Under the pieces are notes generated by a model. That model worked only from the letters and a program-made list of their open reading frames with translations. It made no database searches and was not told where the DNA came from. Of a stretch of 64,000 bases of DNA, positions 1-11,800 are shown in pieces. Positions within the stretch are counted from its first letter, which is position 1. Every line of letters starts with the position of its first letter. Source of the stretch: Mycobacterium sp. ENV421 (lineage in GTDB: Bacteria; Actinomycetota; Actinomycetes; Mycobacteriales; Mycobacteriaceae); the NCBI RefSeq assembly GCF_002887815.1, contig NZ_PDHO01000003.1:355943-419942 (forward strand), given 5' to 3'. Position numbers and translations under genes: made by a program.

Positions 1-55
1 TTAGGCACCTAACAAAATGTCAAGTGGAGCGATCGGCTCGATCTGATCCGGAACG

Positions 56-1555
56 CTAGGTGCGCTCTCTCGGCAGCGTCTCGCCGCGGAAGAAGGCCGG
101 CGCCTTGAGGTTCCACAGGATCATCAGCACGATACCCAGCGCCAGGCTGAGCACGCCGACGACGAAGGCGGTGCCGACGCCGAACAGCGAGCCGCCGGAG
201 CCGGTGCTCGGATCGGCCATCAGGTATGCCTCGACGACGCCCACCGGGATCAGGATCAACGCACCGATGCCGGGCAGGATCACCTGACCCATGGCCGTGC
301 GCCATGATCGGAATGCGGTGCGCCAGAAGTACACAACTGAGGAGATCGCCACCACGGAGTAGTACGTCATGATCGCGATGCCCACGCTGTAGACCGAATC
401 GGACACCACGCTGTCGCTGACCACATCCAGCACGCAGTAGATCGCCAGGCTGGTCAGGCCGATCACCCAGGTCGCGTACTTGGGCGTCGAACTCGCTTCG
501 CTGACCGAGGCGAACCGGTTCGGTAACGCCTTGTAGGTGGCCATCGACAACAGTCCGCGAGCCGTCGGCATGACGGTGGACATGGTCGCCGAGAACGCGG
601 ACAACCCAACCACCAGGGCCGCCAGCATCGCGCCGCGTTCGCCGATCGACTGGGTGGCCAGGGTGGTGAAGACGTCGTCGACGTTGCCCTCGTGCGTCAG
701 GCTCGTGTCACTGTTCGGGTCGATACCGGCGAAGGCCAGAGCCGCGACGGAGAAGATCACGTAGGTGGCAACCGTGATCAGGATCGCGGTGACGCCGCTG
801 CGGCCTGCCTCGGCCGACGTTCCGGACGTTTCCTCGGACATGGCCAGTGAGGCGTCGAAGCCCCAGAAGATGAAGATGGCCACCAGGAAGCCGCCCAGCA
901 GGCCGCTGAAGTCGTGAATTGCGAATGGGTTGAACCACTCCCACGAGAACGACTCGGCGGTCACGCTCTGCCCACCACGGAATACCGGGATGATCATGAT
1001 GACCGCGAACAACAGCAGCCCGCCGTACTGAATGATCGTCAGGATCAGGGTGGTGCGGGAGGATTCTTCGGCACCGCGGGCCACCAGCCACGTCGTCAGC
1101 AGGATGAACGCCGTGGCGACGATGATGTCGAACCACACCGGGGACGAGTCCATGCCCACCAGCACCGCGGCGGCGTTGGTCAGGATGCCGGCGGCGCCGA
1201 CACCGGCCAGGATGGACGACAACACCAGCGCGAAGCCACCCATCCAGCCGATGTGCGGTGCGATGGCCTTGGATCCCCAGGTGAAGACCGTGCCGGCATC
1301 CGGGGCGGCGTCGGTGAGGTGCTTGTAGGCCAGCGCGACGAAGTACATCGGGATGACGGCGATGATGAAGACGATCGGTAGCTGATAGCCCGCTTCCTCC
1401 GCGCCGTGCCCGAGCGCACCGGTCAGCGAATAGGCCGGGGCGGTGGCTGCCAGACCGATGGCGACCGCTCCTACAAGGGAGACCGACCCCTTCTTGAGGC
1501 CCTTGGAGCGCAGGCCGTGCATCAACGGATCGACGATTGCTGCGTCTTCGGCCAT
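56..1555 (-). CDS. APC-superfamily amino-acid permease
   Basis: Integral membrane transporter of 499 residues, the usual length of the amino acid-polyamine-organocation superfamily. About 12 hydrophobic segments run through the protein. The first begins near residue 25 and contains the glycine-rich stretch VAIGLAATAPAYSLTGALG, the typical unwound-helix substrate site of APC porters. A motif FWGFDASLAMSEETSG sits in the middle, as in the amino-acid permease branch. ATG start at 1555. It would import an amino acid or amine by proton or cation coupling in the plasma membrane; the substrate cannot be read from sequence. It is monocistronic, or the last gene of a run starting with the exported protein at 2288 (gap of about 55 bases). 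Confidence 0.85.
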   Translation of the reverse strand: MAEDAAIVDPLMHGLRSKGLKKGSVSLVGAVAIGLAATAPAYSLTGALGHGAEEAGYQLPIVFIIAVIPMYFVALAYKHLTDAAPDAGTVFTWGSKAIAPHIGWMGGFALVLSSILAGVGAAGILTNAAAVLVGMDSSPVWFDIIVATAFILLTTWLVARGAEESSRTTLILTIIQYGGLLLFAVIMIIPVFRGGQSVTAESFSWEWFNPFAIHDFSGLLGGFLVAIFIFWGFDASLAMSEETSGTSAEAGRSGVTAILITVATYVIFSVAALAFAGIDPNSDTSLTHEGNVDDVFTTLATQSIGERGAMLAALVVGLSAFSATMSTVMPTARGLLSMATYKALPNRFASVSEASSTPKYATWVIGLTSLAIYCVLDVVSDSVVSDSVYSVGIAIMTYYSVVAISSVVYFWRTAFRSWRTAMGQVILPGIGALILIPVGVVEAYLMADPSTGSGGSLFGVGTAFVVGVLSLALGIVLMILWNLKAPAFFRGETLPRERT

Positions 1556-1610
1556 GTGCGGGATTCTGTCACCGCAACCGCGGCTTGGCCGCGCTACGGC
1601 TAAAGCCGAT

Positions 1611-2288
1611 TCAGTGCCTTGCGGCCCGATTCGCTGCTGAAGGGTGATCGCGGCCGCTGCCGGCCCGAGGCTTGCCGGAGCTCTGTTGCGGCGCCGAGGC
1701 TTTTGCCGAGGGCTTTGCGGTGTGCCGGTTGGATCGCGTGCCCGATTTGGCCGAGCGGTGCACAGTGGTCACCGTCTTAGTGTTCGCCATCGTGCGGGCC
1801 GACGCGGCCGGTACCGCGGCCGCCCCGGACACCAGACTCCGAATGGCAGAGAAGGCGCCGACGACTGCACCTACCGGCACACCAATGACTGCGCCGGCGA
1901 GGGCGGCGACCGGTGCGATCGGAGAGAGCAGCGGCGCAAGCACCGGAGCGTTCGCGATCAAGTTGGTCACCAATGCCCCGCCGAGAATGAAGCCGAGGAT
2001 GATCCCGGATCCGATTCCCGCCTGGATTCCCTGGCCGATGACGGTCAAAGCCCCGAGCACATCGGGGACGCTGTTCGCCACCTGACCCGCGCGGGCCTGG
2101 TCATGTGTCCCGGCATCGAGGGCCGTGGGGAGTACCAGGAGCTGCACCGCTTCGGTGGTCATTCGAGGTGCAACCGCCGCCATGTTCGGTTCCGGCGGCG
2201 CGACCGTGGTGGTGGCCAGCACGACCGTGCTCACAGCGATCGCCGCCACCGTGGCGACCATAGGTCGAGACTTGCAGATGAGGTCCAT
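1611..2288 (-). CDS. Exported hypothetical protein with hydrophobic core and basic tail
   Basis: About 225 residues, not recognised as a named family. I chose the ATG at 2288 because it gives a clean export signal (MDLICKSRPMVATVAAIAVS followed by an alanine/threonine-rich stretch); an in-frame upstream start at 2312 would only add eight residues. The middle (about residues 85-155) is a long Gly/Ala/Pro-rich hydrophobic stretch resembling the hydrophobic domain of mycobacterial PE-PGRS-like or hypothetical exported proteins. The C-terminus is rich in Lys, Arg, Ser and His (low complexity). It lies 54 bases downstream of embB on the same strand and could be a read-through product of the emb operon, but nothing in the protein links it to arabinan synthesis. 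Confidence 0.6.
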   Translation of the reverse strand: MDLICKSRPMVATVAAIAVSTVVLATTTVAPPEPNMAAVAPRMTTEAVQLLVLPTALDAGTHDQARAGQVANSVPDVLGALTVIGQGIQAGIGSGIILGFILGGALVTNLIANAPVLAPLLSPIAPVAALAGAVIGVPVGAVVGAFSAIRSLVSGAAAVPAASARTMANTKTVTTVHRSAKSGTRSNRHTAKPSAKASAPQQSSGKPRAGSGRDHPSAANRAARH

Positions 2289-2342
2289 GACTACACGCTG
2301 TACGCACCGCACTACTGCGGCATAAGTACCGGGCTACTGCAT

Positions 2343-5300
2343 TTACGGCTTGATCCTGATGGGGCCCGACTTCCACAGGCCGCTGCGGGTCGCCGTGCCC
2401 AGTTCGATCTGCGCGGGCTCAGCCGGAACGATCGTCTCGAACCGGCGCAACGAGCCCCAGTCGCGGCCCCAGTCATGCGACAGGTAGGTCGACATGACGT
2501 GTGCGCGCAGCAGGAGGTCGGTGATGCCGAGCAGGCCGCCGTTACGGCCGTCTTCCCAGGTGTCGGTGTCCTGTTTCTTGGCGGTGTAGTCCGGGGTGAT
2601 CCGGAACTTCGGCACCTCGGTGACACCGTTGGCGTGCAGCATCGGCTGCTGGCATGGGAAGGCCAGGCCCACCGCCCAGTCCATCAACACCGGCTGCGTG
2701 GAACCGACGTACTCCTGTACCGACCGCAGGTCGGGCACTCGCGGTGGTGTGACGGCCAGCCAGTCGCCCTGGGACAGCGAGCGGTCCTGCGCGACGATGC
2801 GCACTGTGGTCGCGTCGGCCGGGATCGCCGAGCGCGGGTAGCGCAGGTTGCGCCACGACGGCGCCGGGCCGAGATCGTACGGGCTGACCCGGCCGGCGGG
2901 CACCGGGGCGCCGTCCGGCCCGGGCCTGCCGTACTCCAGGTCGACGGTCTGTCCGTCGGTGAAGCCATTGAGAACGCTGAGTCCCGCGATGGTTCCTGCG
3001 GCGGTGACGACGACCAGGGGGTGACCATTGTCGTTGGGCGGCAACTGATACCACGCGGAGGTCAACGTGGCATCCTGCTGCGGGCCGACGAGATAGCTGC
3101 CTGCCAGCGGAACCCTCGCCGGGTCGAGGCCGTACGGCAGCGGCACGGTCGAGCCGTTCACGCCCGGCGTGTCCAGCTTGATCGGCTGATCCCAGTCGTA
3201 ATCCGTGCCGGGCTGCGGATTGGTCATCCGGATTGCCTCGGCCACAATGTGTTCCGGTACGCCGCTGGGTGTGAAGCCGACCGGGTTGGTGCCGCCCAAT
3301 GGGCCGAGCGGTCCGTAATCACCGGGCAGGGGGGTCAGGAACCCGGCGTTGGCATCCGGCTCCACCAAGACGTCGTCGGCCAGCCCGCAACCGCCGGAGA
3401 ACGATCGCAGGTTGGCCCAGGCGTTCGAATAGGTGGGGTACTGGCGCACCACGCCTGCGGCCATCGAGGCGATGAACACCAGCACCATGAATCCGGCCGC
3501 CAGCGGGATCGGAGCGGTGGTCACGGCCCGGGCGATGCGGCCCTCGCCGTGGTCGCGGGTGCTGAAGTGCAGCCACGTCGTGTAGATCGCCGACACCACG
3601 AACAGTGCGAAAAATATCGTGCTGACCGTGATCCCGGCGATCCGCGGCATGGCGTTGTTGAACGGCGCGCCGTAGCTCGACACATACCACCAGCCATTGG
3701 TGGTGGCGAAGCACAGCGCGAGCAGGAAGAACACCGCGGTGACTACTGTCATCCGGTTGCGCGACCATCGCAGTACCGCTGGTGAAGCCAGCACGGTGGC
3801 CAGCGCCGCCATAGCCGCACCGACCGCGGCGAACAGCCCGAAGTGATGCACCCACTTGGTGGGGGTGAACATCAGGAAGAACATCGTCGCGAAGATGACG
3901 CCCATCAGCCGCCACGCCGGGCCGCGAGCCACGCCGGGAACGCGCTTGCGGCGCAACATGATGAACATCGACACGAACAGCGACAGCGCGGTCATCAGGA
4001 AGCCGAACCGCCGTGACAGCGAGCCGTCCACGGTCGGCAGGATCAGGTAGTAGTAACGCAGGTTCTCGGTGTACCAGGCCTGGCTGGGTCCGATGTCGGT
4101 GCGAATCCTGGTGGCTTCCAACACCGTTGCGAATGTCTGGTCGGCGAACACGACGGTCAGGATGATCGTGCCCGCGGCCAGCAACGGCAGCACCAGCGGC
4201 CAGGTGCCCACCACCGCGCGCCTGCGCACCAGGATTCGCACAATCGGCCGGCCGCCGGCGATCAGCGCGGCGACGGCGATCAGGCCGGTGGGCTGAATGC
4301 CGAGGGTGAACGCCGCGCTGACGATGGCCAGCGCCGCCGGGGTCAGTCGGCCGGAGATCACCGCGCGTTCGATGAGCACATAGGTGATCAGCGCGCCGGT
4401 CGCGATCTGGCCCTCGGGGCGCAGGCCGTTGTTGAACGGCATCCACGCCGCCATCAACACCAGGCCCGCCGCCCACAGTGCGGGTCGGCTCGCGATCACG
4501 GCGGGCCCCAGCCGGGGCAGCACTTCGCGGGACAGCAGCAGCCAGCAGACGAGCGCACAGATCAAGTCCGGCAACCGCATCCAGATGCTGGCGTCGCTGA
4601 CGTGAGTCATCAGTGCCAACACGTTGTAGAACCAGCCGAACGGATCCTCGGGACTGCCGAACCAGCGGAAGTAGTTCGACATGTAACCGGCATGGTCGGC
4701 GACGCGCGCCATCTGCAGGATGTAGCCGTCGTCGGAGGAGTTGGCTCCGATCACGTGCCAGATCAGGAATCCCGCCACCACGGTTACGTCGACCGCGGTG
4801 AAGGTGCGCCAGCGCTGCGGAATCCAGGAGTGCATGCGGCGCCCGTCGAGGCGGTCCAGCCGCCACAGGGCCACCAGCGCGATCACGGTGGCGGTCATTG
4901 CCAGCAGCATCGCGGCGAGCTTCAACACCGTTGGCGTGGTGGAGAACCGGGTGTCGATCGTCGCGGAGACGGTCAGCCCCGGCGGCGCCGGACCGACCAG
5001 ATCGGTGAAGACCCCGACGATCGCGGGCCGCAGGTTGGGGTCGGCAAAGCCGCTGCGCAACTCCTTGCCCGTCGATGGATCGGAAAGCCCCACAAACGTC
5101 GCGAACGTGCCGTCCGTGGTCGAGGTGATCTCGATGCGCTGACACTGCGCGGATACCGCCCGCGCGCGCGGCACGCTCGCGACCACCACGTTGCGGTCGG
5201 TGATGTCCACGCGCTGGGCGGTGACGTTGACGAACAGCGAATTGAGCGCCGCCTCTTTGCCTTTCTGCGGCGCGAGCCCCAGCACCATGCCGCCGGCGGG

Positions 5301-5555
5301 CGGCATGGACCGGATCACGTCGCAGGGGACGGTCGCCGTCACCGACACCGGTGCCTGCGAGATCAGCGGGGCGGTGACGTTGGTCAGCTGACCGGCCTGC
5401 GGCCAATTCAGCGTCGCGGTGGTCTGTTCCACCGGCAGCAGAGGAGTCAGCACCGACAGCACGAAGCCCACCAGACCGGCGACCGCGGCCACCCAGCGGG
5501 TGACCCGAACGTCGCCGGCGGCGTCGCGGGCGTTGGCCGCGAGAGTCTGTGTCAT
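2343..5555 (-). CDS. embB: Arabinosyltransferase EmbB
   Basis: Membrane arabinofuranosyltransferase (GT53, GT-C fold) of 1070 residues that, with EmbA, adds alpha-1,3 branches of arabinan from decaprenyl-phosphoryl-arabinose on the periplasmic face; it is a target of ethambutol. The protein has an N-terminal transmembrane segment (about 22-42), a periplasmic region, a multi-pass core from about residue 210, and a C-terminal carbohydrate-binding periplasmic domain. The modified GT-C acidic motif SDDGY is at 274-278, with the catalytic Asp at 275. The resistance-determining segment follows as I279, L280, Q281, M282. FNNGLRPEG and [16 protein letters not shown] are also conserved. The ATG at 5555 overlaps the embA stop by four bases (ATGA), so the two are translationally coupled. 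It is the last gene of the arabinan operon. Confidence 0.97.
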   Translation of the reverse strand: MTQTLAANARDAAGDVRVTRWVAAVAGLVGFVLSVLTPLLPVEQTTATLNWPQAGQLTNVTAPLISQAPVSVTATVPCDVIRSMPPAGGMVLGLAPQKGKEAALNSLFVNVTAQRVDITDRNVVVASVPRARAVSAQCQRIEITSTTDGTFATFVGLSDPSTGKELRSGFADPNLRPAIVGVFTDLVGPAPPGLTVSATIDTRFSTTPTVLKLAAMLLAMTATVIALVALWRLDRLDGRRMHSWIPQRWRTFTAVDVTVVAGFLIWHVIGANSSDDGYILQMARVADHAGYMSNYFRWFGSPEDPFGWFYNVLALMTHVSDASIWMRLPDLICALVCWLLLSREVLPRLGPAVIASRPALWAAGLVLMAAWMPFNNGLRPEGQIATGALITYVLIERAVISGRLTPAALAIVSAAFTLGIQPTGLIAVAALIAGGRPIVRILVRRRAVVGTWPLVLPLLAAGTIILTVVFADQTFATVLEATRIRTDIGPSQAWYTENLRYYYLILPTVDGSLSRRFGFLMTALSLFVSMFIMLRRKRVPGVARGPAWRLMGVIFATMFFLMFTPTKWVHHFGLFAAVGAAMAALATVLASPAVLRWSRNRMTVVTAVFFLLALCFATTNGWWYVSSYGAPFNNAMPRIAGITVSTIFFALFVVSAIYTTWLHFSTRDHGEGRIARAVTTAPIPLAAGFMVLVFIASMAAGVVRQYPTYSNAWANLRSFSGGCGLADDVLVEPDANAGFLTPLPGDYGPLGPLGGTNPVGFTPSGVPEHIVAEAIRMTNPQPGTDYDWDQPIKLDTPGVNGSTVPLPYGLDPARVPLAGSYLVGPQQDATLTSAWYQLPPNDNGHPLVVVTAAGTIAGLSVLNGFTDGQTVDLEYGRPGPDGAPVPAGRVSPYDLGPAPSWRNLRYPRSAIPADATTVRIVAQDRSLSQGDWLAVTPPRVPDLRSVQEYVGSTQPVLMDWAVGLAFPCQQPMLHANGVTEVPKFRITPDYTAKKQDTDTWEDGRNGGLLGITDLLLRAHVMSTYLSHDWGRDWGSLRRFETIVPAEPAQIELGTATRSGLWKSGPIRIKP

Positions 5556-8500
5556 GGCAGTGCCCTGATCGGTCCGCTACGGCTCCAACCGAATGCCGTC
5601 TTGGTGCCCTGGTCGATGACAGCGTTCGGGGCCTGCGACGACGGCACCAGCCGGATGTAGCGCTCGATCGCACCCCAGTCGCGATACCAGTCGTCGCGCA
5701 GGTACGTCGGGACGGTCGCGGTGGTCAGCAGTCCCTGAATGAACAGGAACGGCCCACCGGCACGGGCGGATTGCCACATATTGCTCGACACCACCACCTG
5801 CTTGAGGTTGGGCAGGATCCGGTACTCCGGCAGTTCGGCGACGCCGAGGTGCTCGGAGAACGGGCGCTGGCACGGGAAGTTCGCGGCGGTGGCGATGTCC
5901 ATCATCACCGGCGTCTGCGAACCGAGGAACTGCTGAGCGGTCTCCAGGACCGGCACCCGCGGCGGGGTGAAGCCGAACCACTGATCGGTACTCAGGTTCG
6001 GATCGTCGGCGACGATTCGCGCGACGTTGGCCTCCGGCGGTGCCCACGACAGCGGGAAACGTAGGTTCCGCCAAGCCTTTTGAGCGATCACATCGATGGG
6101 TTGCACCGAGTTCAGCGCCTGGAAACTGCCGTCCGGCCGCTGCACACCCCACTGCAGCTTGAGTGACTGTCCATAGTTGAACTGGCCCTCTTCGTCGTAG
6201 AACCAGATCGCGCCCGCAGCGGCGACGGTCACCAGCGGCCGGTCCGGGGTGCGGGGCGGCAGCTGATACCACGCCGAAGTCGCCTTGGCGGCAACGGTGT
6301 TCTCGTTGTAGCTGCCCATCACGGGGGTGGTCTTCGGGTCCAGCCCGAACGGCAGGAACACCCGCGAACCGTTGACTCCGACCGGGCCGTAGCCGCCGCC
6401 GGTGCCCGCGGCGAAGGCGATGCCCGCGTTGGGTTTGTTGGGTGACCCGTCGGAGTTGACGGTGCCGGGGTTGGCGACGAACGGCTCGGCCGGCTCCAGG
6501 GTGTCACTGATGCCGTTCGGGGTGAAGCCGACCGGATTGTCCCCGCCGAGCGGGCCGTACTTGCCCCACTTCTGGCCCGGAACCGGTTGCAGCATACCGG
6601 CATTCGGGTCCGACTCGACCAGAACATCGTCGGCCATCGCGCAGCTGGCGTCGGACAGGCCCGACTTCAGCGCGGAGACGTTGGCGGCGGCGGTGGTGTA
6701 GGCCGGGTAGCGCTGCACGAAGGCCTTGGTCATCGAGCCGACCTCGAGCAGCACCATGATGATCGCGAAGACCAGCAGCGGAGTGGACGCAAGAGCCCGG
6801 TTGCGGCCGGTGTTCTTGACCTCGGTGTGCCCGGCGTAGTCCATCCGGAAGTGCAGCCAGCCGGCGGTCAGGCCGGACAGGATCGCCAGGCCGAGGAACA
6901 TCGTCGTCACGGGCTGATGCGCGATCACCGGCTGACGGTCGAACCAGGGCACGCCGTAGTTGCCGACGTAGAACCAGCCGTTGGTACCCGAGGTCGCCCA
7001 CGCCAGCACGAACAGCAGGGCGGTGACGTACAGGGCGAGGTTGCGTCGGTTGTGTAAGCCGACGCGGGCAAAGGCGAACGCGGTGACCGCGCCCAGCGCC
7101 CCGGCCAGTCCGGCGAACGCACCGAACTGCACAGCCCACTTGGTCGGGGTGAAGTGCAGCAGCAGCAAGCCGATCGCGGTGCTGCCGAGCAGCCGCCACA
7201 CCGGGCCGCCGGCCACCCCGGGGACATGGCCGCGGCGCAGCAGCACCGCCAGCATGCCGAACAGGCACAACAACATCACCAGGACCGCGAAGCGGCGGGT
7301 CAGTGAGCTTTCCGAATTGTCCTCGACGGTAAGGAAGTAGTACCGCAGGAAGTCCTGATACCAGGCGATCGTCGGGCCGACGACGTACTTGATGCGGGCG
7401 GATTCGGCGACAGCGGCCAAGGTCTGGTCGCGGAACACGACGACGAAGATGACCGACAGTGCGGCGGCGAGCGCGGCCAGCGGCGCCAGCAGGCCGTCGG
7501 TGCCGCGCCGGGCTTTGATCACCCGGGCGACAGCGCGCGCGCCGACGAGCAGCGGCGCGATCGCGATCAGGCCCTGCGGGGCGAGCGTCACGCTGAAGAC
7601 GGCGACGACGATCGCCAGCGCCGCCGGAACCAGCCGACGGGTGGCGATGGCGTTCTCCACCAGGATCCACGCCGCCAGCACGCCGAATGCGATCAGCGGT
7701 TCGGGTCGCAGCCCGTTGTTGAACGGCAGCCACGCGGCCAGGAACACCGCGCCCGCGGTCCATACCGTCACCCGGTTGAGCGACAGCCGCCTGCCCAGCC
7801 GGGGCAGCACACAGCGGCTCAGGATGAGCCAGGTGCCGATGCCGGCGATCGTGGCGGGCAGCCGCATCCACACGCCCGCGGTGCTGATCGCGGCGAGGTG
7901 GGCGAGCACCGACTGGTACCAGTCGAAGGGCGCTTCGGTGGCGCCGAAGTAGCGGAAGTAGTTGGCGGTGTAGCCGGCCTCGCCGGAGACCCGCGCGATG
8001 GTGAGGTTGTAGCCGTCGTCGGAGGAGATGGCGCCGATGACATGCCAGAGCAGCAACCCGCCGATCACCCCGACGTCGGCCACCCAGGTGGCGGCGCGGG
8101 CCTTGAACAGCTGTCGCCACGCCCCTCGGACGCGGCGCCCCCCGCGCCGGTCGAGCACGCCGAGTGCGACCAACGACGCCACCACGCAGGCGATCCCGAG
8201 CACCATCACCGCGATCTTGAGTGTGCTGGGGCTGGTGATGAACCGGGTGTCGATGTCGATGTGGGCGCTCAACCCCGGCTGCGACGCCACCTTCAGGTCC
8301 GTGAAGATGCCGGCGACCTGGGGCTTCTTCTCCGGGGCGAGGGTGCCGGTGGCGCCGGGGATGCCGACGAAATCGGCGCCGACGCCGCCGGGGCCCGCCC
8401 AGATCCGCAGTTCGCGACAGCCACCGGCGGCGATGGCCGGGCGAGGCGCCACGGCGGCGACGGTGTCACGGAACGCGACGACGACGGTAGCGGCGTTGGC

Positions 8501-8821
8501 ACGCACGAACAGCCCGTTGCGGCTGGAGTCGATGCCCGCCGGCGGGATCGTCGAGAAGACCAGGCCGCCCTCGGCGGGCAGCGTGGCGATGGCCTGGCAG
8601 GGGATCGACACCTCGAGCGACTGCGGCGCGCCCGATACCAGCGGCGCGGTGATATCGCTGACCAGGCCGTCCGGGCCGGGCGCCTGCGGCCACTGGATGC
8701 TGGCGGTGGTCTGCGTGACCGGCAGCAGCGGCACGACACCGCACAGCAGGACACCGAGGATGCCGGCTATGACGGCGACGAGCCGGGCGATCCGGGTGGA
8801 GTCGGCTCTGTCGCTTGGCAC
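5552..8821 (-). CDS. embA: Arabinosyltransferase EmbA
   Basis: GT53 arabinosyltransferase of 1089 residues, partner of EmbB in forming the terminal branched arabinan of arabinogalactan. It is distinguished from EmbB and EmbC by the near-identity of segments such as [36 protein letters not shown] and [16 protein letters not shown] to M. tuberculosis EmbA. Topology is the same: N-terminal membrane helix, periplasmic domain, multi-pass GT-C core and C-terminal lectin-like domain ending GPIRALP. The start is GTG at 8821; there is no strong ribosome binding site, but a TACCAT hexamer lies just upstream, suggesting a separate near-leaderless promoter. It is separated from embC by 76 bases and overlaps embB by four. 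Confidence 0.97.
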   Translation of the reverse strand: MPSDRADSTRIARLVAVIAGILGVLLCGVVPLLPVTQTTASIQWPQAPGPDGLVSDITAPLVSGAPQSLEVSIPCQAIATLPAEGGLVFSTIPPAGIDSSRNGLFVRANAATVVVAFRDTVAAVAPRPAIAAGGCRELRIWAGPGGVGADFVGIPGATGTLAPEKKPQVAGIFTDLKVASQPGLSAHIDIDTRFITSPSTLKIAVMVLGIACVVASLVALGVLDRRGGRRVRGAWRQLFKARAATWVADVGVIGGLLLWHVIGAISSDDGYNLTIARVSGEAGYTANYFRYFGATEAPFDWYQSVLAHLAAISTAGVWMRLPATIAGIGTWLILSRCVLPRLGRRLSLNRVTVWTAGAVFLAAWLPFNNGLRPEPLIAFGVLAAWILVENAIATRRLVPAALAIVVAVFSVTLAPQGLIAIAPLLVGARAVARVIKARRGTDGLLAPLAALAAALSVIFVVVFRDQTLAAVAESARIKYVVGPTIAWYQDFLRYYFLTVEDNSESSLTRRFAVLVMLLCLFGMLAVLLRRGHVPGVAGGPVWRLLGSTAIGLLLLHFTPTKWAVQFGAFAGLAGALGAVTAFAFARVGLHNRRNLALYVTALLFVLAWATSGTNGWFYVGNYGVPWFDRQPVIAHQPVTTMFLGLAILSGLTAGWLHFRMDYAGHTEVKNTGRNRALASTPLLVFAIIMVLLEVGSMTKAFVQRYPAYTTAAANVSALKSGLSDASCAMADDVLVESDPNAGMLQPVPGQKWGKYGPLGGDNPVGFTPNGISDTLEPAEPFVANPGTVNSDGSPNKPNAGIAFAAGTGGGYGPVGVNGSRVFLPFGLDPKTTPVMGSYNENTVAAKATSAWYQLPPRTPDRPLVTVAAAGAIWFYDEEGQFNYGQSLKLQWGVQRPDGSFQALNSVQPIDVIAQKAWRNLRFPLSWAPPEANVARIVADDPNLSTDQWFGFTPPRVPVLETAQQFLGSQTPVMMDIATAANFPCQRPFSEHLGVAELPEYRILPNLKQVVVSSNMWQSARAGGPFLFIQGLLTTATVPTYLRDDWYRDWGAIERYIRLVPSSQAPNAVIDQGTKTAFGWSRSGPIRALP

Positions 8822-8829
8822 GAGGGTCG

Positions 8830-8835
8830 ATGGTA
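8830..8835 (-). promoter_or_regulatory. Probable -10 element of an internal embA promoter
   Basis: On the minus strand the hexamer TACCAT occupies positions -14 to -9 relative to the embA GTG. It fits the mycobacterial TANNNT -10 pattern and would give a transcript starting at or within a few bases of the start codon. No clear -35 element is visible. In M. tuberculosis, ethambutol-resistance mutations at embA -11 and -12 improve the equivalent hexamer; both those positions are C here, as in wild type. Confidence 0.6.
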
Positions 8836-8897
8836 GGCGACGAAGGTGTGCCGGTTCGGAAGGCCTGCGGGCGCCACCGCGAATCGAGAGGCGAATG

Positions 8898-11800
8898 TTA
8901 GGTAGGTCGCAGCGGCGCCGGGCTCCACAGCCCGCCGCGGGTGGCGGTGCCGAGATCGAGGCGGGCCGGCTGGGCGTCGGGATAGAACGGGTTGAGCCGC
9001 TGTAGGGCGCCCCAGTCGCGGAACCAGTCGTCGCGCAGATAGCTCGGCACCGTGACCGCGCGGTACAGCAGTTCGCTGATGCCGAGCGGCCCGCCGCCGA
9101 TGTTGTCCATCACCGGCGAGTTGGCCTCGGCGCCGAACCGGTCCGGCAGGATCCGCCACTTCGGCGGTTCGATGACGCCGTATCGGTGCGCGAACGGCCG
9201 CTGGCACGGGAACGCCAGTCCGACAAGCCAATCCAGCAGCACAGGGTCCTGCGACCCGACCACATCCTGCAGGCTGCGCAGCTTGGGGATGCGCGGTGGG
9301 GTGATCGCGATCCAGTGCTGCGGCGCGAGGTCGTCGTCGGTGGCGACGAGACGGATGCGGGTGGCGTCGCGCGGGATCGCGGCCAACGGGGCGCGCAGGT
9401 TGCGCCACGCCGGTGCGGCGCCGACGTCGCCGAACAGCACAGAGCCGCCCGACTTGCCTTCGGCGGCCTGTTGGTCGGTCGCCCACTGCACCTGGACCTC
9501 GTCCTGGTCGAATCGGCCCGCGGCCGCGACGACGAGCAATGGGGAAGCGGACCAGTTGGCGGGCAGCTGGTACCAGGCCGAGCGCAGTACGGCGGGTTGT
9601 TGCACGCCGGCGCGCCAGCTGCCCATCACGGGTGTGCGGGCGGGGTCAAGGCCGTAGGGCAGCCGGGCGCGGGATCCGTTGACGCCGGCCGCGACCGTGG
9701 TGCCGCCTTCGGTGCCGGCCTCGCTGCCGGTGACCAGCCCGTCGCTGTCGACGAAGCTGCCGCCGCCGGGCGGCTCCAGCACCGGGTCCGCCGACACGTC
9801 GGCGGGGATTCCGTTGGGGGTGAAGCCCTGTGCCGTCGTCGCGGCGAGCGCGTCGCCCACCGATACTCCGACGATCGGGGCCAGTGTCCCGGCGTTCGGG
9901 TCCTCTTCGACCAGGACATCGTCGGCCAGCCCGCAGTTCTTGCCCGTCAGTGCCTGCAGATTCGAGCGGCCGACCGACCACGCCGGCCACTGCTCGGTCA
10001 TTCCCAGCGTCAGCGACAGCACCTCGAAGACCACCAGCAGCCAGGCCATCGTGGCCAGCGGCGAGCCGACGAAGCGCGACCACCACCGGGTGCGCGCGGG
10101 GCCGCCGGTGTCGCGGCGGGAGAAGTGGAACCAGGCGGCCACCAGCAGGGCGAGTACGGTCAGGCCGAGCAGCATCGTGGTGAAACCGAAGTGCCATTCC
10201 GGGAACTGGTTCGACCACGGCACACCGAAGTTCGAGACATACCACCAGCCGTTGACACTGGCGAACGACAACGCGGTGATGAACAGGACCGCGGCGGCGA
10301 AGATCGCCCGGTTTCTTCGGGATCGCAAGACATGCGCGGTGACCGCGACCGCGGCCAGCGCACCCAGTGAACCGGCCAGCCCGGCGAACACCCCGAAGTG
10401 GTGCGTCCACTTCGTCGGGGTGAACATCATCGCCAGGAACGAGATGATCGTGATCCCGATGATGCGCCTGCTGGGGCCGGCCGCGGTTCCGGGGATGTGC
10501 CCGCGACGCAGGATCATCGCCACCGACACCGCCAGTGCTACGAGCAGCGCCAGGACCGCGAACCGCCGCGCCACCGAACCGTCGGGGCTGGCCATGAACA
10601 GCCGCTCGTACCGGATGTGTTCGTCGAACCAGCTCAAACTGGGGCCGACGGCCGACTTGAGCATGTTGGCCTGAACCTCGCCGATCAGGGTTTGATCGCG
10701 GAAGATCAGGATGAGCGTGACTGTCCCGGCGGCCAGGATCGGTGCGAGCAGGGGCAGCAGCCCGAACTGGCGGGCGCGTCGGTGCAGGATCGTGCGCAGC
10801 GGACCGATCGCCACCAGCAACGCACCGATCGACGCGATTCCGGTCGGGCCGGAGAACAACGTCAGCGCCCCGATGATGCAGGCGAACGCGACCGGAAGGA
10901 GCCGGCTGGTGGCCACCCCACGCTCAACCGAACACCACGTCAGCAGGATGCCCAGCGCGATGATCGGCTCGGGCCGCAGGCCGTTGTTCAGCGGCAGCCA
11001 GAACGCCAGGAACATGCCGGCCGCGGTCCAGACGGCGGCGCGGCTGGACTTGACGGCGTGGCCGAGCCGGGGGATCACCTCGCGGCTGATCAGCCACCAG
11101 CACACCAAGGCCATGCCGAGCGTCGGCAGCCGCATCCACACGCTGGATGCCGAGACGTGCGCCCACAGCGCCAGCAAGTCGTAGTACCAGCCGAACGGCG
11201 CCTCCGGGGTGCCGAACCAGCGGTAGTAGTTGGCCATGTATCCGGCGTGCTCGGACACCCGGGCCATGGTCAGGATGTAGCCGTCGTCAGAGGTGTTGGC
11301 GCCGACGAAGTGCCACCAGACCAGGACCACCAGCACCAATCCGTCCAGCGGGCTCACCGACCACCAGCGCGACGGCAGGAACCGCCGCTGCCGGACCCCG
11401 TCGGCGCGATCCATGACGTGCAGCGCGCCGAGGGCGACGATCGTCAGCACCACGCCGAGCGCCATCGCGGCCATCTTCAGTGCGGTCGGTGCGCTGCTGT
11501 ACCGGGTGTCGATGGTGGCGTGAAGACTCAGCCCGGGCGGTGCCGGTCCGGACAGATCGGTGAAGACGCCGACGATCTGGGGCCGGAAGTCGTAGCCGCT
11601 GCGTTCGCCGGCGAGCGGCTTGCCGGGAGCGGTGCTGTCGGCGCCCTGGGTGAGACCGACGAACTCGGCGGTCACCCGGTCGGCGTGCGCCGTGAACGTC
11701 AGCTTCTGACAGGCCGGGCTGAGCACCTGGCTCATCGGGGCGACGACGACGGGGGTGTTGCGGACCACGACCACGAGGTCGTCGTTGGCGCGTTGGATCA

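Noticed and set aside
1644..3785. A 713-codon open frame on the plus strand opposite the exported protein and embB
   Set aside because: It is rich in Arg, Gly and His, with no domain, and is antisense to embB whose sequence is fully conserved. It is a GC-rich shadow frame.
3319..5673. A 784-codon minus-strand frame overlapping embB and embA
   Set aside because: Arg/Asp-rich out-of-frame translation of the embB gene. The embB frame has all family motifs.
6504..8120. A 538-codon minus-strand frame overlapping embA
   Set aside because: Shadow of embA in another frame; no recognised motif.
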